64,000 nt of DNA from Candidatus Nanoarchaeia archaeon (GCA_028279755.1 JANQNB010000011.1:130501-194500), one strand, 5' to 3'. Numbered from the stretch's first letter, positions 51,805 to 61,083 are shown. Numbers and translations are program-made. The notes: a model not told the origin generated them from the sequence alone.

Positions 51805-52535
51805 AATGGTTTGATGATGCCTTTGTACTCGATCGTCTTGTCCTCGTTCGGTGTGATGCTATGGATGAATGGTTCGAAGCCTTCCTGCGATTCGCTGTAG
51901 AAGTCGAGCGTGATGCTGACGTCGTGCGACTCTTCCTTCTTGATCTCGATGTCGCTCTTCACCTTGAATTTGCGTCTGCCAAAGCGTTGCGCGCTCTTGT
52001 ATTTCTCACCTTTCGGCAGCGTATACCGCACGATGTACTTCAGCGTGCCGCTGGGCACTTCGAGATAGCCGCCGTGCGAGGGGAAGATGCCGTCTCTGTT
52101 CGTCTTGTCTGTGTAGTATCGTCCTTTCTTGCCAATCTTCTTGAAGAAGATCTTCGCCTTTGACGGATAGATCACGACACGCGCGCCTTCGATCGGCTCG
52201 TCGTTCCTGTTCCGCACGAGGAAGCGTATCTGGCCGAGATTCTCGAAGTCGACGTATTCTTTTTTCTTCTTCCGTTCTTTCTCGTCGGCATCGTCTTCGT
52301 CTTCTTCTTTCTTCTTTGTCTTCTTCTTATCAGTAGAGGTGTCTCGGTCCCGGCTCTTGCGACTTTTGTCGCTGTCATCGCCGTCCCTCCCTTTGAAGAG
52401 GTTCCCGAGAGCACCCAGTCCTTTCCCGTTTGTAACGAGCGCGAAGAGCATGTAGATGATGCAGAGGACGATCGCGACTGAGAGCCAGTCAAGTATGACG
52501 CGCATAACACTCATCACGACTTGTTCGACTGCCAC
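51801..52535 (-). CDS. Membrane-anchored protein with charged linker and beta-sandwich-like domain (cluster gene 2)
   Basis: TM near N-terminus (VAIVLCIIYMLFALV); KDRDGDDSDKSRKSRDRDTSTDKKKTKKKEEDEDDADEKERKKKKE; IRFLVRNRNDEPIEGARVVIYPSKAKIF resembles Ig/CarboxypepD_reg-like edge; 4-nt overlap with gene 3. Confidence 0.65.
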   Translation of the reverse strand: MAVEQVVMSVMRVILDWLSVAIVLCIIYMLFALVTNGKGLGALGNLFKGRDGDDSDKSRKSRDRDTSTDKKKTKKKEEDEDDADEKERKKKKEYVDFENLGQIRFLVRNRNDEPIEGARVVIYPSKAKIFFKKIGKKGRYYTDKTNRDGIFPSHGGYLEVPSGTLKYIVRYTLPKGEKYKSAQRFGRRKFKVKSDIEIKKEESHDVSITLDFYSESQEGFEPFIHSITPNEDKTIEYKGIIKPL

Positions 52536-53114
52536 TTAGCGACGCCTCCATCTGTTTCGTAACATGCTCACTGGAATGAAGAGGATAATGGGTGCGAGAT
52601 TGAGGAATTGCTGGTAGATCTCAACGATGTAGAGCAGGATGAAGAGCAGGACGAGCGCGATGATGCGCAGGGGGAAGTTCTTGTTCAGGCCTTTCTCCTC
52701 GCTGACAGCGAACCAGATGCCGCCGGCGACGAGCGCAAGGGGTATCATGCCGGCGAAGACGACGGTGATTACGCCGCCCTGCACGATGACAAGCTCTTCT
52801 GGCATCAGGAAGGCTGCGATGATCGAGAAGGCTGCAGCGATGACGCCGCTTGTCTTATTGCTGTCGAAGAGCTTCTTGAAGACCCAATGGCTCACTGCGA
52901 GAAAGACGAGGAATAAGCCGAAACGGATGAAGCCGATCTGGACATATTCGTTCTGCAGGATCGGCACGTTCACCATCCAGCTCATGGTCTCAATGACTTT
53001 ATTGAGCGGGCTGATGCCGGTATGGTAGGAACGGGCGAATACTGCCGGAAGAGCCGCTATAGTAAGAAGAAGGAAAGAGAATACTCGCATCACTGGCACG
53101 AACTGCCGCCTCAC
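52536..53114 (-). CDS. Polytopic membrane protein (cluster gene 1)
   Basis: 192 aa, signal peptide plus ~5 TM; immediately abuts gene 2. Confidence 0.65.
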   Translation of the reverse strand: MRRQFVPVMRVFSFLLLTIAALPAVFARSYHTGISPLNKVIETMSWMVNVPILQNEYVQIGFIRFGLFLVFLAVSHWVFKKLFDSNKTSGVIAAAFSIIAAFLMPEELVIVQGGVITVVFAGMIPLALVAGGIWFAVSEEKGLNKNFPLRIIALVLLFILLYIVEIYQQFLNLAPIILFIPVSMLRNRWRRR

Positions 53115-53225
53115 GTTACCACCGGGTTAAAGGACTATGTCATTTTTTGAGAGAGAGGTTTATAAAACTTTCTGTGGTCGATAGCGATTAATCCTCTGTA
53201 ATTCACTGAGACGGAATTTGTAATT

Positions 53226-53405
53226 ATTGCTTAAATGTTTTATTATATACTAGAGACTATTATAGTATTAGCAATATATAGGATAAACAATAATTGGAAA
53301 ACCAATAAATATGATTTTGTAATAATGGAAATTTTAATTTTTGACTAAAGTTTTTAGAATAAACAATATCTGGAAAATTTACGATTTGCTTAAAGTTTTT
53401 AGAAT
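53226..53405. repeat. Three copies of ~21-bp motif TTTG(A/C)(C/T)TAAAnnTTTTAGAA (53226-53246 degenerate, 53340-53360, 53385-53405)
   Basis: tttgactaaagtttttagaat and tttgcttaaagtttttagaat; related copies at 56098-56118 and 56142-56162. Confidence 0.75.
53293..53306. promoter_or_regulatory. Palindrome ATTGGAAAACCAAT
   Basis: Perfect ATTGG/CCAAT arms; related copies upstream of padR. Confidence 0.6.
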
Positions 53406-53454
53406 TTAATTTCTAAATATATTCTATATGGAAAATAAATATACAAAGAAAAAA

Positions 53455-54282
53455 TCACAACGTGTCCAAGGGGCTGACAACCTTGCGTTTCTCCTCAGAA
53501 GACACGTGCGTGTAGATCTCTGTCGTCTGCAGATTCGCATGCCCCAAGAGCTCCTGGATCACCCTGAGATCAGTCCCTGCTTCCCTCAAATGCGTCGCGA
53601 AGCTATGCCTGAGCTTGTGCGGGCTCACTGGCTTGGTGATACCTGCGCGTTTCGCTGCTTCTGCAATGATCTTATGGGCATTCCTGGCTGTCATCGCACC
53701 AGTCCTGCCAGGGAAGAGCAGACCAGCAGCAATCTTCTGATGACGTGTGTAGCGCTTGATTTCAGCCACAAGAGCCTCTGAGAGGATCACCATACGATCT
53801 TTCCCCCCTTTTCCTGAGCGCACCCAAGCGATACGCTCGCCGAGCTCGAGATCCTCTACCTTCAACGCAAGACACTCGCCAATACGCAATCCTGAGGCAT
53901 AGAGCAATTTAATCAACAAACGGCTCTTCTCATGCGTTGCAGCCTCGATCAGGCGCTTCACCTCTTCTTTTGTGAGCACCACCGGTAGTTTCCTGCCGAT
54001 CTTAGGAGTCTTGATGCCAGTGAAGCCTTTTTCCAGGACTTCGTTGTACAAGAAGAGCAAGGCGCTGCGAGCCAAGGCAACAGAGCTATTTGCCTGGCCC
54101 TTGTCCAGCAAGTCAGCAAGATAGAGCTTGATGTCTCGCTCAGTCATCTGAGCAGGCTCTTTTCTGGCAAAGTCAAGAAACGCCGCATTGATTCGAAGAT
54201 ATTTGTCCCGGGTATATTCGCTCGAACCTCTGAGTTTCAGCTCAGTCTCGAGGTCTTTGAGCACGATATTTGGTGTCTGCAC
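53455..54282 (-). CDS. xerA: XerA/XerC-like tyrosine recombinase
   Basis: LLYASGLRIGECLAL, SPHKLRHSFATHLREAGTDLRVIQELLGHANLQTTEIYTHVS. Confidence 0.95.
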   Translation of the reverse strand: MQTPNIVLKDLETELKLRGSSEYTRDKYLRINAAFLDFARKEPAQMTERDIKLYLADLLDKGQANSSVALARSALLFLYNEVLEKGFTGIKTPKIGRKLPVVLTKEEVKRLIEAATHEKSRLLIKLLYASGLRIGECLALKVEDLELGERIAWVRSGKGGKDRMVILSEALVAEIKRYTRHQKIAAGLLFPGRTGAMTARNAHKIIAEAAKRAGITKPVSPHKLRHSFATHLREAGTDLRVIQELLGHANLQTTEIYTHVSSEEKRKVVSPLDTL

Positions 54283-54447
54283 GGACGAAACCCCCTAAAG
54301 TTCCGATAATGTATATTACAAGAACTTCTTATTTATATAGTTTGCGGAAACGTGCATGGAATGGCACATTTCCACGGAAAAATCCAGTGTTTTGCGCGCG
54401 AAAAACCCATAGGCATAAAAAACGCAGAATGACTCCCGAGTGATACA

Positions 54448-54939
54448 ATGAGTGACACATACCTCGCAGTCACACTCTCCCTTGGCATGGCAGCGGGCTG
54501 CGCTTCAACCCAAAGCACTGACTATGTCAGAAATTGCTCACCGCAACAAATGGCAGAAGCTCTCAGGCCTAGTGTCTCGCTGCTGGCGCAGATTCAACGT
54601 GCCAGCGCCCACGATATGACGCCTGAGCTGGCGACTGAATTGGGCGTGCTCCTGGACCAGATCATCAGCACAGACGGCACTGTCGGAACAGGACCTGTGT
54701 TTCCAGGAGAAACGTCTGCACTCGCGCTGGAGACCAACCTGGCAGTGAGCCAGTACCGACTGGCTGTGGAAGCGGAGAAAGAGGCGTGTGAAGCGCCGCA
54801 GACAGACCAGGCGTATCATAAACGATGCGTTCCTGCACAGCAGCAGCGAATCAGCCGCCACAACATCGCCCAGCACCAGATGAAGACGCTCAGACGGGTG
54901 GTCAACGGTCCAGGGCATCACCACGGCGTCAGCCGCTGA
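54448..54939 (+). CDS. Putative lipoprotein
   Basis: LAVTLSLGMAAGCASTQS N-terminus; no recognised family. Confidence 0.5.
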   Translation: MSDTYLAVTLSLGMAAGCASTQSTDYVRNCSPQQMAEALRPSVSLLAQIQRASAHDMTPELATELGVLLDQIISTDGTVGTGPVFPGETSALALETNLAVSQYRLAVEAEKEACEAPQTDQAYHKRCVPAQQQRISRHNIAQHQMKTLRRVVNGPGHHHGVSR

Positions 54940-55638
54940 TTATTTCCCAAAGCGCCGTTCTCTGCCTTCAAATTCGTCGATCATGGCGTTGAATTCTTCC
55001 TTTGTGAGCGCTGGCAGGAAGGTTTCTGGAAAGAACCACTCGCTGTACGTGCTCTGCCATGGCAGGAAATTCGAGGTGCGTCGCGCGCCGCCAGTGCGGA
55101 TGATGAAATCAGGGTCGCTATTGAGGTAGAGATGCTTCGCAACGCAGTCCTGATCGACCTCAGAAGCTTTGAGCGTGCCGTTTTCGACCTCCTCAGCGAT
55201 TTTCTGCGCCGCATCAGTGAGCTCTTCACGGCCGCCGTAGGCGATGCAGACATTGATCGTGTAGGGCTTGTTGTCCTTGGTCGCGTCCATGAGCTCATTG
55301 ATCAGGCTGTGCAGCTTCTCCGGCAGCTTGTCCAGACGGCCGATACAGCGGATACGGAGCCCGTTCTCCTTGAATTTCGCTACTTCCTTCAGGGCGCGCT
55401 TTGCCGCTGTGGTGAAGATCCGCATCAATTCTGCGACTTCGCGCTCGTCGCGCTGGAAATTCTGCATGGAGAAGGTGTAGAAGGTCAATTCCTCGACACC
55501 AGCTTCCTTGGCCCAGTTGACGATCTCTTCGACGCGTTTCGCGCCTTCTTCGTGGCCTTTCCACGGGTGCAGGTCGCGTTCGCGGGCCCAGCGGCGGTTC
55601 CCGTCGAGGATCACGCCGATGTGCTTCGCCTTTTTCAT
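54940..55638 (-). CDS. uppS: Cis-prenyltransferase (UppS family)
   Basis: HIGVILDGNRRWARERDLHPWKGHEEGAKRVEEIVNWAKEAGVEELTFYTFSMQNFQR; RTGGARRTSNFLPWQSTYSEWFFPETFLP. Confidence 0.95.
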   Translation of the reverse strand: MKKAKHIGVILDGNRRWARERDLHPWKGHEEGAKRVEEIVNWAKEAGVEELTFYTFSMQNFQRDEREVAELMRIFTTAAKRALKEVAKFKENGLRIRCIGRLDKLPEKLHSLINELMDATKDNKPYTINVCIAYGGREELTDAAQKIAEEVENGTLKASEVDQDCVAKHLYLNSDPDFIIRTGGARRTSNFLPWQSTYSEWFFPETFLPALTKEEFNAMIDEFEGRERRFGK

Positions 55639-55985
55639 TTCTTCCGCCTCTGTCGTCGCTGTTTCGTCGTTTTTCGCATTGCAGGGATCTTCTTCCTGAG
55701 CCCGGTGAAATAGCGGCCGAAGAGCTTGTAGAGCTTCTTCAGCTCTGTCTTTCCCGACGAGGTGAGCGTGTAGATCTTCTTGCGCCCGTCCTGAGAGAAC
55801 TTGACGAGCTTGTGCTTCCGCAGCTTTTTCAGCGCTGGATAGATCGTGCCAGGCGTCAATGTCTCGCCTTTCCGCTTGCCGATGCGTTCTGCCAATTGCT
55901 CGCCATAGAGCTTCTCCTTGCTCAATTCGTGCAGTATGAGAAAACTGAGCAGGCCTTTGAATTCGATGTGTGGATTGCGTGCCAT
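55635..55985 (-). CDS. PadR-family transcriptional regulator
   Basis: FKGLLSFLILHELSKEKLYGEQLAERIGKRKGETLTPGTIYPALKKLRKHKLVKFSQDGRKKIYTLTSSGKTEL; TATA-like AATTTAAATA ~25 bp upstream; 4-nt overlap with uppS. Confidence 0.9.
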   Translation of the reverse strand: MARNPHIEFKGLLSFLILHELSKEKLYGEQLAERIGKRKGETLTPGTIYPALKKLRKHKLVKFSQDGRKKIYTLTSSGKTELKKLYKLFGRYFTGLRKKIPAMRKTTKQRRQRRKK

Positions 55986-56021
55986 GGTGCTTCGCGCGGG
56001 AGCGTTGATGTATTTAAATTT

Positions 56022-56220
56022 ATTGGTCATCCAAGTAATGATTCTTATTTATTGGTTACCCTATGTACCTCTGAAGAATATAATATAAATTATCATATTT
56101 GCTTAAAATTTTTAGAATAATATTAATGATAATATTTAGTTTTTGACTAAATATTTTAGAAGTATTATCTATTGGATACACTATCTATTGGGAATACAAC
56201 TATATTCATTGGTTATCCAA
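56022..56220. repeat. Operator-like repeats: 21-bp motifs at 56098-56118 and 56142-56162; ATTGG..CCAAT-type palindromes (56022-56035 and near 56207-56220, plus half-sites)
   Basis: tttgcttaaaatttttagaat, tttgactaaatattttagaag, attggtcatccaag, attggttatccaat. Confidence 0.7.
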
Positions 56221-56277
56221 TCATAAAAAGAAAGAAAAGCAAGAAATATTTCCATTTTTTCTTTTTGTCGACGAGAA

Positions 56278-56808
56278 TTAAATAGCTTTTTCCGTCAACA
56301 ACTGCGCTGAAACTGATTCGTTGATGTTCAGAACGTTCTTCCGCGCCTGCAAGTCCTTGAATTTCAGGTCAAGAGAATGATAGACCTTGCCATTCACGAA
56401 GGTCTTGAGCACCGGCACGCCTTTCGACGCGATATTCAAGAGATACCGATCGACCATCTCGACAGTCAAGCCAAGGCGCTTCGCGATCTCAACAGCAGTG
56501 ATCGGGTCTTCCTGCACATAGAGGATCATGAAAACCTCTTGCTCCCGATGCGTCAGGGAAATCTCGATCTGCGCTTCCTCAGGCTCGAGCTGGAACTGGA
56601 GCGCGTCCATACGCTCCGCAAGCTTATCGAACTTTGCATCCAGCTCGGCAAGGTACTCATAACAGGCCTGGATCTCGTTCGTGTTCTGGTTGATCGCATC
56701 CAGATGCTGGGTCATCTCGTCCTTGACAGTGCCGAACGCGTGCTTCACGCCAGCGTTCATCTTCTTGAGAGAATCATACAAGCGCCGTGTCTCTTGCTGT
56801 GAAACCAT
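56278..56808 (-). CDS. Coiled-coil + helix-turn-helix protein
   Basis: Coiled N-terminus; LTHREQEVFMILYVQEDPITAVEIAKRLGLTVEMVDRYLLNIASKGVPVL. Confidence 0.65.
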   Translation of the reverse strand: MVSQQETRRLYDSLKKMNAGVKHAFGTVKDEMTQHLDAINQNTNEIQACYEYLAELDAKFDKLAERMDALQFQLEPEEAQIEISLTHREQEVFMILYVQEDPITAVEIAKRLGLTVEMVDRYLLNIASKGVPVLKTFVNGKVYHSLDLKFKDLQARKNVLNINESVSAQLLTEKAI

Positions 56809-56926
56809 CATCACCCCAACAGGTACAAGGGCCAGGAAATCGTTTTTAAAGATTCCTGTCATGAATTATGACGATTCAAGGTAGGGAAAGAAAATCTTTA
56901 TAGCAGGAAACGCGTCCCAGGAGCCG

Positions 56927-57529
56927 ATGGTGAGCAAGCAGAGCCTGGCAGTGGCGCTCTCAGAACTGGAGCAGTTCACACAGCCGGACCAGCAGCTCGA
57001 GCAATACGCCACAGACCCGAATATCGCAGCAGACCTGCTCTGGCAAGCGCATATGGCAGGACATCTGCAGGGCACAGTGATCGATCTCGGCGCAGGCACC
57101 GGCATCCTCGCCATCGGGGCAGCACTGCTCGGCGCAAACGTCATCGCAGTTGAAAAGGATGAAAAAGCTATTGAGATATGCAAGAAAAATCTCACAATAT
57201 TTGAGGGGACAGAGTCAGTAAATATTATTCAGGGTGAGATACAAAACTTCTCTGAACACGGCGATGTCGTCATCATGAATCCGCCCTTCGGCACGAAAGA
57301 ACGGCATGCTGACCGCGTGTTCCTCGAAAAAGCAGTGCAGCTCGCGCCAGTCATCTACACCATGCACAAAACGACGACAAGGAAATTCGTCGAATCCTTC
57401 TGCACAGACCATCATCTCGACATCATCTGGGAAGAAAACAAGGACTTCCCGCTCAAACGAAGCATGGACCATCACCAGAAAGACAGGGAACACATCGACG
57501 TAACGCTCTTCTGCCTTCAGAAAAGGTAA
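56927..57529 (+). CDS. METTL5-like archaeal methyltransferase
   Basis: LEQYATDPNIAADLLWQAHMAGHLQGTVIDLGAGTGILAIGAALLGA...DVVIMNPPFGTKERHADRVFL. Confidence 0.92.
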   Translation: MVSKQSLAVALSELEQFTQPDQQLEQYATDPNIAADLLWQAHMAGHLQGTVIDLGAGTGILAIGAALLGANVIAVEKDEKAIEICKKNLTIFEGTESVNIIQGEIQNFSEHGDVVIMNPPFGTKERHADRVFLEKAVQLAPVIYTMHKTTTRKFVESFCTDHHLDIIWEENKDFPLKRSMDHHQKDREHIDVTLFCLQKR

Positions 57530-57963
57530 TAGATCTTCGCGAGCATGATGTTCGCGACAGCATTCATGCCCATGTACAAGACATACTTGAGATCAAAGCG
57601 TTGCAGCGCGTAGTTCACCAAGGCGCCGATCACATGATACGCGATGATGATCGCAAAGAGGTTGTGGATCAGCAAAGCAAGATACCCGACAAGGATCGTG
57701 ACTGGCAGCACCAGCCAGAGGAAGCGGAGATCCTTCACGCCTGTCGCGGCATAGGCGACATTCAGGAACAAAGCGCTGACAACGATATTGTTCCCGTTCC
57801 AGGCCAGGATGGCGATCGCCGCCGGGCTGATCTCGAACGCAGAGAAATGAAACACATAGCGACCGAGAAACGCAAGCAACACGTTCAGGACGATAAACAA
57901 TACCAGGAGCATGCAATGGCGACCCAGGGCGTGTTTATTAAGCTTGTCGTGCACACTCGGCAT
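57517..57963 (-). CDS. Polytopic membrane protein
   Basis: MPSVHDKLNKHALGRHCMLLVLFIVLNVLLAFLGRYVF...; overlaps upstream AAA gene 3' end. Confidence 0.6.
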   Translation of the reverse strand: MPSVHDKLNKHALGRHCMLLVLFIVLNVLLAFLGRYVFHFSAFEISPAAIAILAWNGNNIVVSALFLNVAYAATGVKDLRFLWLVLPVTILVGYLALLIHNLFAIIIAYHVIGALVNYALQRFDLKYVLYMGMNAVANIMLAKIYYLF

Positions 57964-59452
57964 CAAACTGTGCTTGCGCCAAGAATTCCACTCGCTTGTC
58001 ATACGCCCGCAGCGAGACAGCCTCCGCAGTCTCCTGATCAAAACGCCGTTGTTTCTCAGCAAGAAAGGCGTCAATGCCGCGGATCACATCTTCAGCTGTC
58101 AATCGTTGCTCTAGCGTGTCAGACTCCACCAACAACTCAGTTTTTGCCATCGGTGCCAGCAACGCTCGCAATCCGAGATTTGTGACGACATCCTTCACGT
58201 CACGGCCTGAAAACGTGCGCGGAACCTTTCCAGGAATCAGCTGCCCGGCAGCGTATTCGCCGATTGGAAGCCAGTCATCGACCTGCGCAGCACCGTTGCA
58301 ATGGCGCTCGAACGCAAGCGCATACTCTGCAGCAGTCTGCGGCCCAGGCGCGTAGAGAATCAGCTCGCTCAGGCGACTGTCTAAGGCAGGATCAAGCTGC
58401 AAGGCATGGTTCGAGGTCGAGATGAAAAGATAATTGCCACGATCAGAAGAGAGCACGCCATCCAATTCGTTCAGGATAGCGTGCATGATATTCCGCTCCT
58501 CAGGAGAACTGCCCAAGGTTCGTCGGTCCTGAAAGATCCCGTCGATATCATCGGCAAACAGGACGTACGCAGCATTCCCTTCCCGAACCTCCTGAAACAA
58601 AGCGCGCAAGTTCTCAGCGCTCTTGCCGAAGAACGAGCTCTTGAACGCGGTCGAGACCGGCTTGAAGATGAAGGGCACGCTCATCTGCGGTTCCAGCAGC
58701 TCCTTCGCGCACGCGTACACCTGACGCACGCCAGTCGTCTTGCCAGTGCCAGGCGGCCCCTGGATGCTCACTGTCTTCGGTACGCGCAGCTGCAAAGGAT
58801 TCTCGACGCCATTGAAATGCGCGAGCCCGTAGAGCGCGCTCGAGAGCCCTTGCAGCATGTCCTCGTTTCCGACCAGAGGCTCGGTGATTCGAAATCGTGT
58901 CGTGGCAAGATGGCTGGTTTCAGCGAAGCCAGCGTAGTGCTTCTCGCCGATCGCGACAGAGAACGCGGCAGTCAAGCTCCGGAGTGGAGCATATTGTTCA
59001 TCGCTCGACGCGGAATGAGCTGCGTGTCTCAGGCCTCCGAACAAGGAGCCCAGCGCTTCATCGCCCTGCAGATAAGGCTGGAGCGCGCTGTGGAACAAGA
59101 CGCGCCGGCGGTCATACTGCTCACCGCTGAAGTCCACATGCACAGACGCCATTCCGGGTTCGAGCGTCTCGCTTGCCATCGCATGCTGGGCTGCGACACT
59201 TACTGCATACATGTCCAGGAAGCGCGTCTTGATCTCAGGCGGGAACTCGCCATTGATGGCCTGATGCATCTGCTCCCTGAGCTCATCATACACAGCGAGG
59301 AATTCCTGCAAGGCGCTTTTCTCACGTTCGCCGATCTTCAGGGGCAAGCCGCCATTCAGCTCATACTGCAGTATGCCGATAGCGCGTTGGCGTCGCTGTG
59401 CCAGCAGCGTGTCCTCTAGCTGAATAGTGTACTGGCTCCGCATCGGAATCAC
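57938..59452 (-). CDS. Classic AAA+ ATPase
   Basis: SIQGPPGTGKTTGVRQVYA (Walker A), AAYVLFADDIDGIFQDRR (Walker B), NIMHAILNELDGVL, SNHALQLDPALDSRLSELI. Confidence 0.9.
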   Translation of the reverse strand: MIPMRSQYTIQLEDTLLAQRRQRAIGILQYELNGGLPLKIGEREKSALQEFLAVYDELREQMHQAINGEFPPEIKTRFLDMYAVSVAAQHAMASETLEPGMASVHVDFSGEQYDRRRVLFHSALQPYLQGDEALGSLFGGLRHAAHSASSDEQYAPLRSLTAAFSVAIGEKHYAGFAETSHLATTRFRITEPLVGNEDMLQGLSSALYGLAHFNGVENPLQLRVPKTVSIQGPPGTGKTTGVRQVYACAKELLEPQMSVPFIFKPVSTAFKSSFFGKSAENLRALFQEVREGNAAYVLFADDIDGIFQDRRTLGSSPEERNIMHAILNELDGVLSSDRGNYLFISTSNHALQLDPALDSRLSELILYAPGPQTAAEYALAFERHCNGAAQVDDWLPIGEYAAGQLIPGKVPRTFSGRDVKDVVTNLGLRALLAPMAKTELLVESDTLEQRLTAEDVIRGIDAFLAEKQRRFDQETAEAVSLRAYDKRVEFLAQAQFDAECARQA

Positions 59453-60600
59453 GCGTAGGGGATCTCCATCTCCATGATCTTCCTGCCAGCCGTCTTGGCA
59501 TTTTCCAGCCGGTCATTCTGACGCATCCGATAGCCCAGATCGTCGTCCTCAAGACCTGCCATCTTGATTCCTGATTCATACCCCGCAGTCAGTCGTTTCG
59601 GGATCGCGTCACGCACTGCCACGGTTGTCGCTTCGAACGACTTGTCCAGATCGCTCAGCACGCGCTGTGCCTGATCACGGACTCCGCCCAGGCGGATCAT
59701 AGCTTCAGGATTCAGGACCGAGAACTGGTCATCCATGTAGAGCTTGATCGAGCCTGCAAGGAGATCCATCTCTGCCCAGAAATCCATGACCTCGTCGACA
59801 AGCGGCGCGATCAGGCCGAGCATGTACCTTCCTCGCCCAATGCGGAGTTCGCTGATGCTGATGTTGTTCGCTGACAGGCGCTTGCCACGCTCATAGATGC
59901 TCCGTTCATGACGAAGCTCGCTCAGCTCGCTTCGGAACTCGTTGTGCTCGCTGCCGGCCTGTTCATAGCTCCGCACCTTCTTCTGCAGGTCTTCGATCTC
60001 GCCAGCAATAGTGATGAGCCTGCCTTCAGCGATCTCGATATCGTTCATCTGCTGCGCGACAGTGCGCTGGCTCTGCACCAGGCTGTCGATCGTCTGGTCA
60101 TAGAGCTGTTCGATCTGGGTGTTCATCTGGTCCAGCTCGCTCACCGCATCGTCCAGTTTTGTCGTCAGATGCTCCTTGAAGCGCTCGCGCACCACCGGCT
60201 TCATGCTGCTACGGTACTTTTCAGCAAAAGTCGTGCCTGCAAAGCCGAGCATCGTATCAGCGATTTCAAGACGTCTGAGGCGTCGCTGCTCTGACGGGGT
60301 GTAGAAGAATTCGGGATTCTCCGGCATGAACGCGGCGTCATACGCTCCCTGCGCTTCCTGCAAGACATCCCGGAAGCTTCGCAGTCGCTGGTTGATCTCC
60401 TCAGGACGGATCTCCGGCACTTCAGGAACAAGGACGTGGTACTGGTTCGGATTCTTCACCAAGTGCTCTGCGAGCCGTTCTTTTTCGCGCGGATTCATCC
60501 CCTTGTATTTTGGATGCAGTTCTGCGAGCCGTCCGACAAGCTCCATCGCCTCTTCCTTGCTTACCTCAGTAACAGTTCGTTCTTCCAGTGTTGGTTCCAT
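59449..60600 (-). CDS. Coiled-coil protein of unknown family
   Basis: 383 aa, long central helix; 4-nt overlap with AAA+ gene. Confidence 0.65.
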   Translation of the reverse strand: MEPTLEERTVTEVSKEEAMELVGRLAELHPKYKGMNPREKERLAEHLVKNPNQYHVLVPEVPEIRPEEINQRLRSFRDVLQEAQGAYDAAFMPENPEFFYTPSEQRRLRRLEIADTMLGFAGTTFAEKYRSSMKPVVRERFKEHLTTKLDDAVSELDQMNTQIEQLYDQTIDSLVQSQRTVAQQMNDIEIAEGRLITIAGEIEDLQKKVRSYEQAGSEHNEFRSELSELRHERSIYERGKRLSANNISISELRIGRGRYMLGLIAPLVDEVMDFWAEMDLLAGSIKLYMDDQFSVLNPEAMIRLGGVRDQAQRVLSDLDKSFEATTVAVRDAIPKRLTAGYESGIKMAGLEDDDLGYRMRQNDRLENAKTAGRKIMEMEIPYA

Positions 60601-60612
60601 CGAGTTCCCTCC

Positions 60613-61083
60613 TCATGCGATCTTTCTGAATTCCACCGGCAATCTGACGCCGGTCTGATACTGATCAATGAAGCGCGATAGTCTGTGCCTGAATCCTGGA
60701 TGATGCTTGTCGTGTGGTGCAAACCGGACCACATAGAGCCGCACGCCTGCCTTTCGCGCATAATCGATCGCGAGTGGCTGGTAGCCGTGCGTTGTCACGA
60801 CCAGCCCCTGTTCGCGGGCAATCCCGCATACGTCCAGGTCTGCAATGAACTTGGACACGTCGCGTTCGCTGGCGACCTTGTCCTCGCGATACTTGCACTC
60901 GACGTACTCGCTGATCATGAGCAGTGGCGGAACCGGGTACGCGATGTCGAACGGGATCGATCTCCGTCCCCGAGGGCGCACGATGCGTTTCCGCACTTCG
61001 TGCTCCAGCCGGACACGGACAAAGCCGTCGCGTCGGAGCAAGCCTGCAATATACTGCGCATACGGATGCGGTGGCCCCATCAC
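60613..61083 (-). CDS. Predicted PD-(D/E)xK (Mrr-like) nuclease
   Basis: IPFDIAYPVPPLLMISEYVECKYREDKVASERDVSKFIADLDVCGIAREQGLVVTTHGYQPLAIDYARKAGVRLYVV: D...ECK core and Mrr_cat-like continuation. Confidence 0.65.
   Translation of the reverse strand: MMGPPHPYAQYIAGLLRRDGFVRVRLEHEVRKRIVRPRGRRSIPFDIAYPVPPLLMISEYVECKYREDKVASERDVSKFIADLDVCGIAREQGLVVTTHGYQPLAIDYARKAGVRLYVVRFAPHDKHHPGFRHRLSRFIDQYQTGVRLPVEFRKIA

Noticed and set aside
53115-53454. CRISPR-like array in the AT-rich repeat region
   Set aside because: Only 2-3 short degenerate motifs with unequal spacing and no cas genes nearby.
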